A stretch of DNA of 5,627 nt from Burkholderiaceae bacterium. GTDB lineage: Bacteria > Pseudomonadota > Gammaproteobacteria > Burkholderiales > Burkholderiaceae_D. How positions within the stretch are numbered: the stretch's first letter is position 1; the number at the start of each line of letters is the position of its first letter. The stretch lies in assembly GCA_014379395.1 (NCBI GenBank), contig JACMLV010000533.1:1-5627 (forward strand), read 5' to 3'. The translations under genes were made by a program, and so were the position numbers. Below, in pieces: positions 5,487 through 5,627 of this stretch. The notes below the pieces were generated by a model that saw nothing but the letters and a program-made list of their open reading frames with translations, had not been told where the DNA came from and ran no database searches.

Positions 5487-5627
5487 TCAAGGCGCGCCGG
5501 TCGGCGTGGCTGGTCGTATCAACAGCGCCTGGAACCGATCGTGATCGCCATTGAAGCGATCCAGATCGACTTGCCCGGCCACGCCCGCCACCGAGCCGCT
5601 CTGGCTGTACTGCCAAAAAGTCCACGC
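5487..5627 (-). CDS. GH25 lysozyme-type muramidase, C-terminal end only (cut by window edge)
   Basis: Reading the minus strand inward from the right edge gives 46 residues and a TGA at 5489-5487. They contain WTFWQYSQSG, VAGQVDLDRFNG and a short Pro/Thr tail. WQYS followed by G-x-V-x-G-x-x-G-x-VDLD-x-F-x-G is the characteristic last strand and C terminus of glycoside hydrolase family 25, which cleaves the beta-1,4 bond between N-acetylmuramic acid and N-acetylglucosamine in peptidoglycan. The catalytic acidic residues and the N terminus lie outside the window, so activity, signal peptide and full length cannot be judged. Codon use is GC-rich like its neighbours. The gene is convergent with the rhodanese gene, their stop codons 30 bases apart. 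Confidence 0.82.
   Translation of the reverse strand, partial: AWTFWQYSQSGSVAGVAGQVDLDRFNGDHDRFQALLIRPATPTGAP

Noticed and set aside
5471..5500. Inverted repeat CCGGCG/CGCCGG between the rhodanese and GH25 genes as a bidirectional terminator
   Set aside because: The loop is 18 bases, neither side has a T-run, and one arm lies inside the GH25 coding end.

Overview
The window is high-GC DNA. Its gene set and protein signatures (an HD-GYP response regulator, a MaeB-type malic enzyme with a phosphotransacetylase tail, a short SPOR-less RlpA, a GH25 muramidase) fit a betaproteobacterium of the Burkholderiales, most likely Oxalobacteraceae (the Massilia/Janthinobacterium/Duganella group). That placement is from memory of family sequences, not from a search.

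Layout, left to right. Positions 1-119 are AT-rich (about 41% GC by hand count) with no gene I can support. At 120-518 (+) lies a stand-alone CheY-like receiver protein. One base later, at 520-1584 (+), follows a response regulator with an HD-GYP cyclic-di-GMP phosphodiesterase domain. Both use TTG starts, and together they form a tight signalling operon. A 220-base gap (1585-1804) holds a GC-rich stem-loop, a small palindrome, a striking 20-bp tandem repeat and an extended -10 promoter. It leads into maeB (1805-4123, +), which is followed by a textbook intrinsic terminator (4189-4226).

The stretch between maeB and the next gene (4124-4428) also contains an FNR/ANR-like palindrome with a -10-like hexamer at class II spacing, in a place where no protein gene needs a promoter. 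Next is rlpA-like (4429-4893, -), a secreted double-psi beta-barrel protein with a (Thr-His-Lys)3 tract encoded by a 9-bp tandem repeat. It is divergent from a periplasmic single-domain rhodanese (5049-5456, +). At the right edge, 5487-5627 (-) is the C-terminal end of a GH25 lysozyme-type muramidase, cut by the window; it is convergent with the rhodanese gene.

Functionally, the left part is c-di-GMP signalling, the middle is central carbon metabolism (malate to pyruvate with NADPH), and the right part is envelope biology (two peptidoglycan-related proteins around a periplasmic sulfurtransferase). I see no CRISPR array, RNA gene, insertion sequence or clearly new multi-gene system. The most unusual signals are non-coding: the maeB upstream tandem repeat, the orphan FNR-like promoter, and the abrupt AT/GC boundary at the start of the receiver gene.
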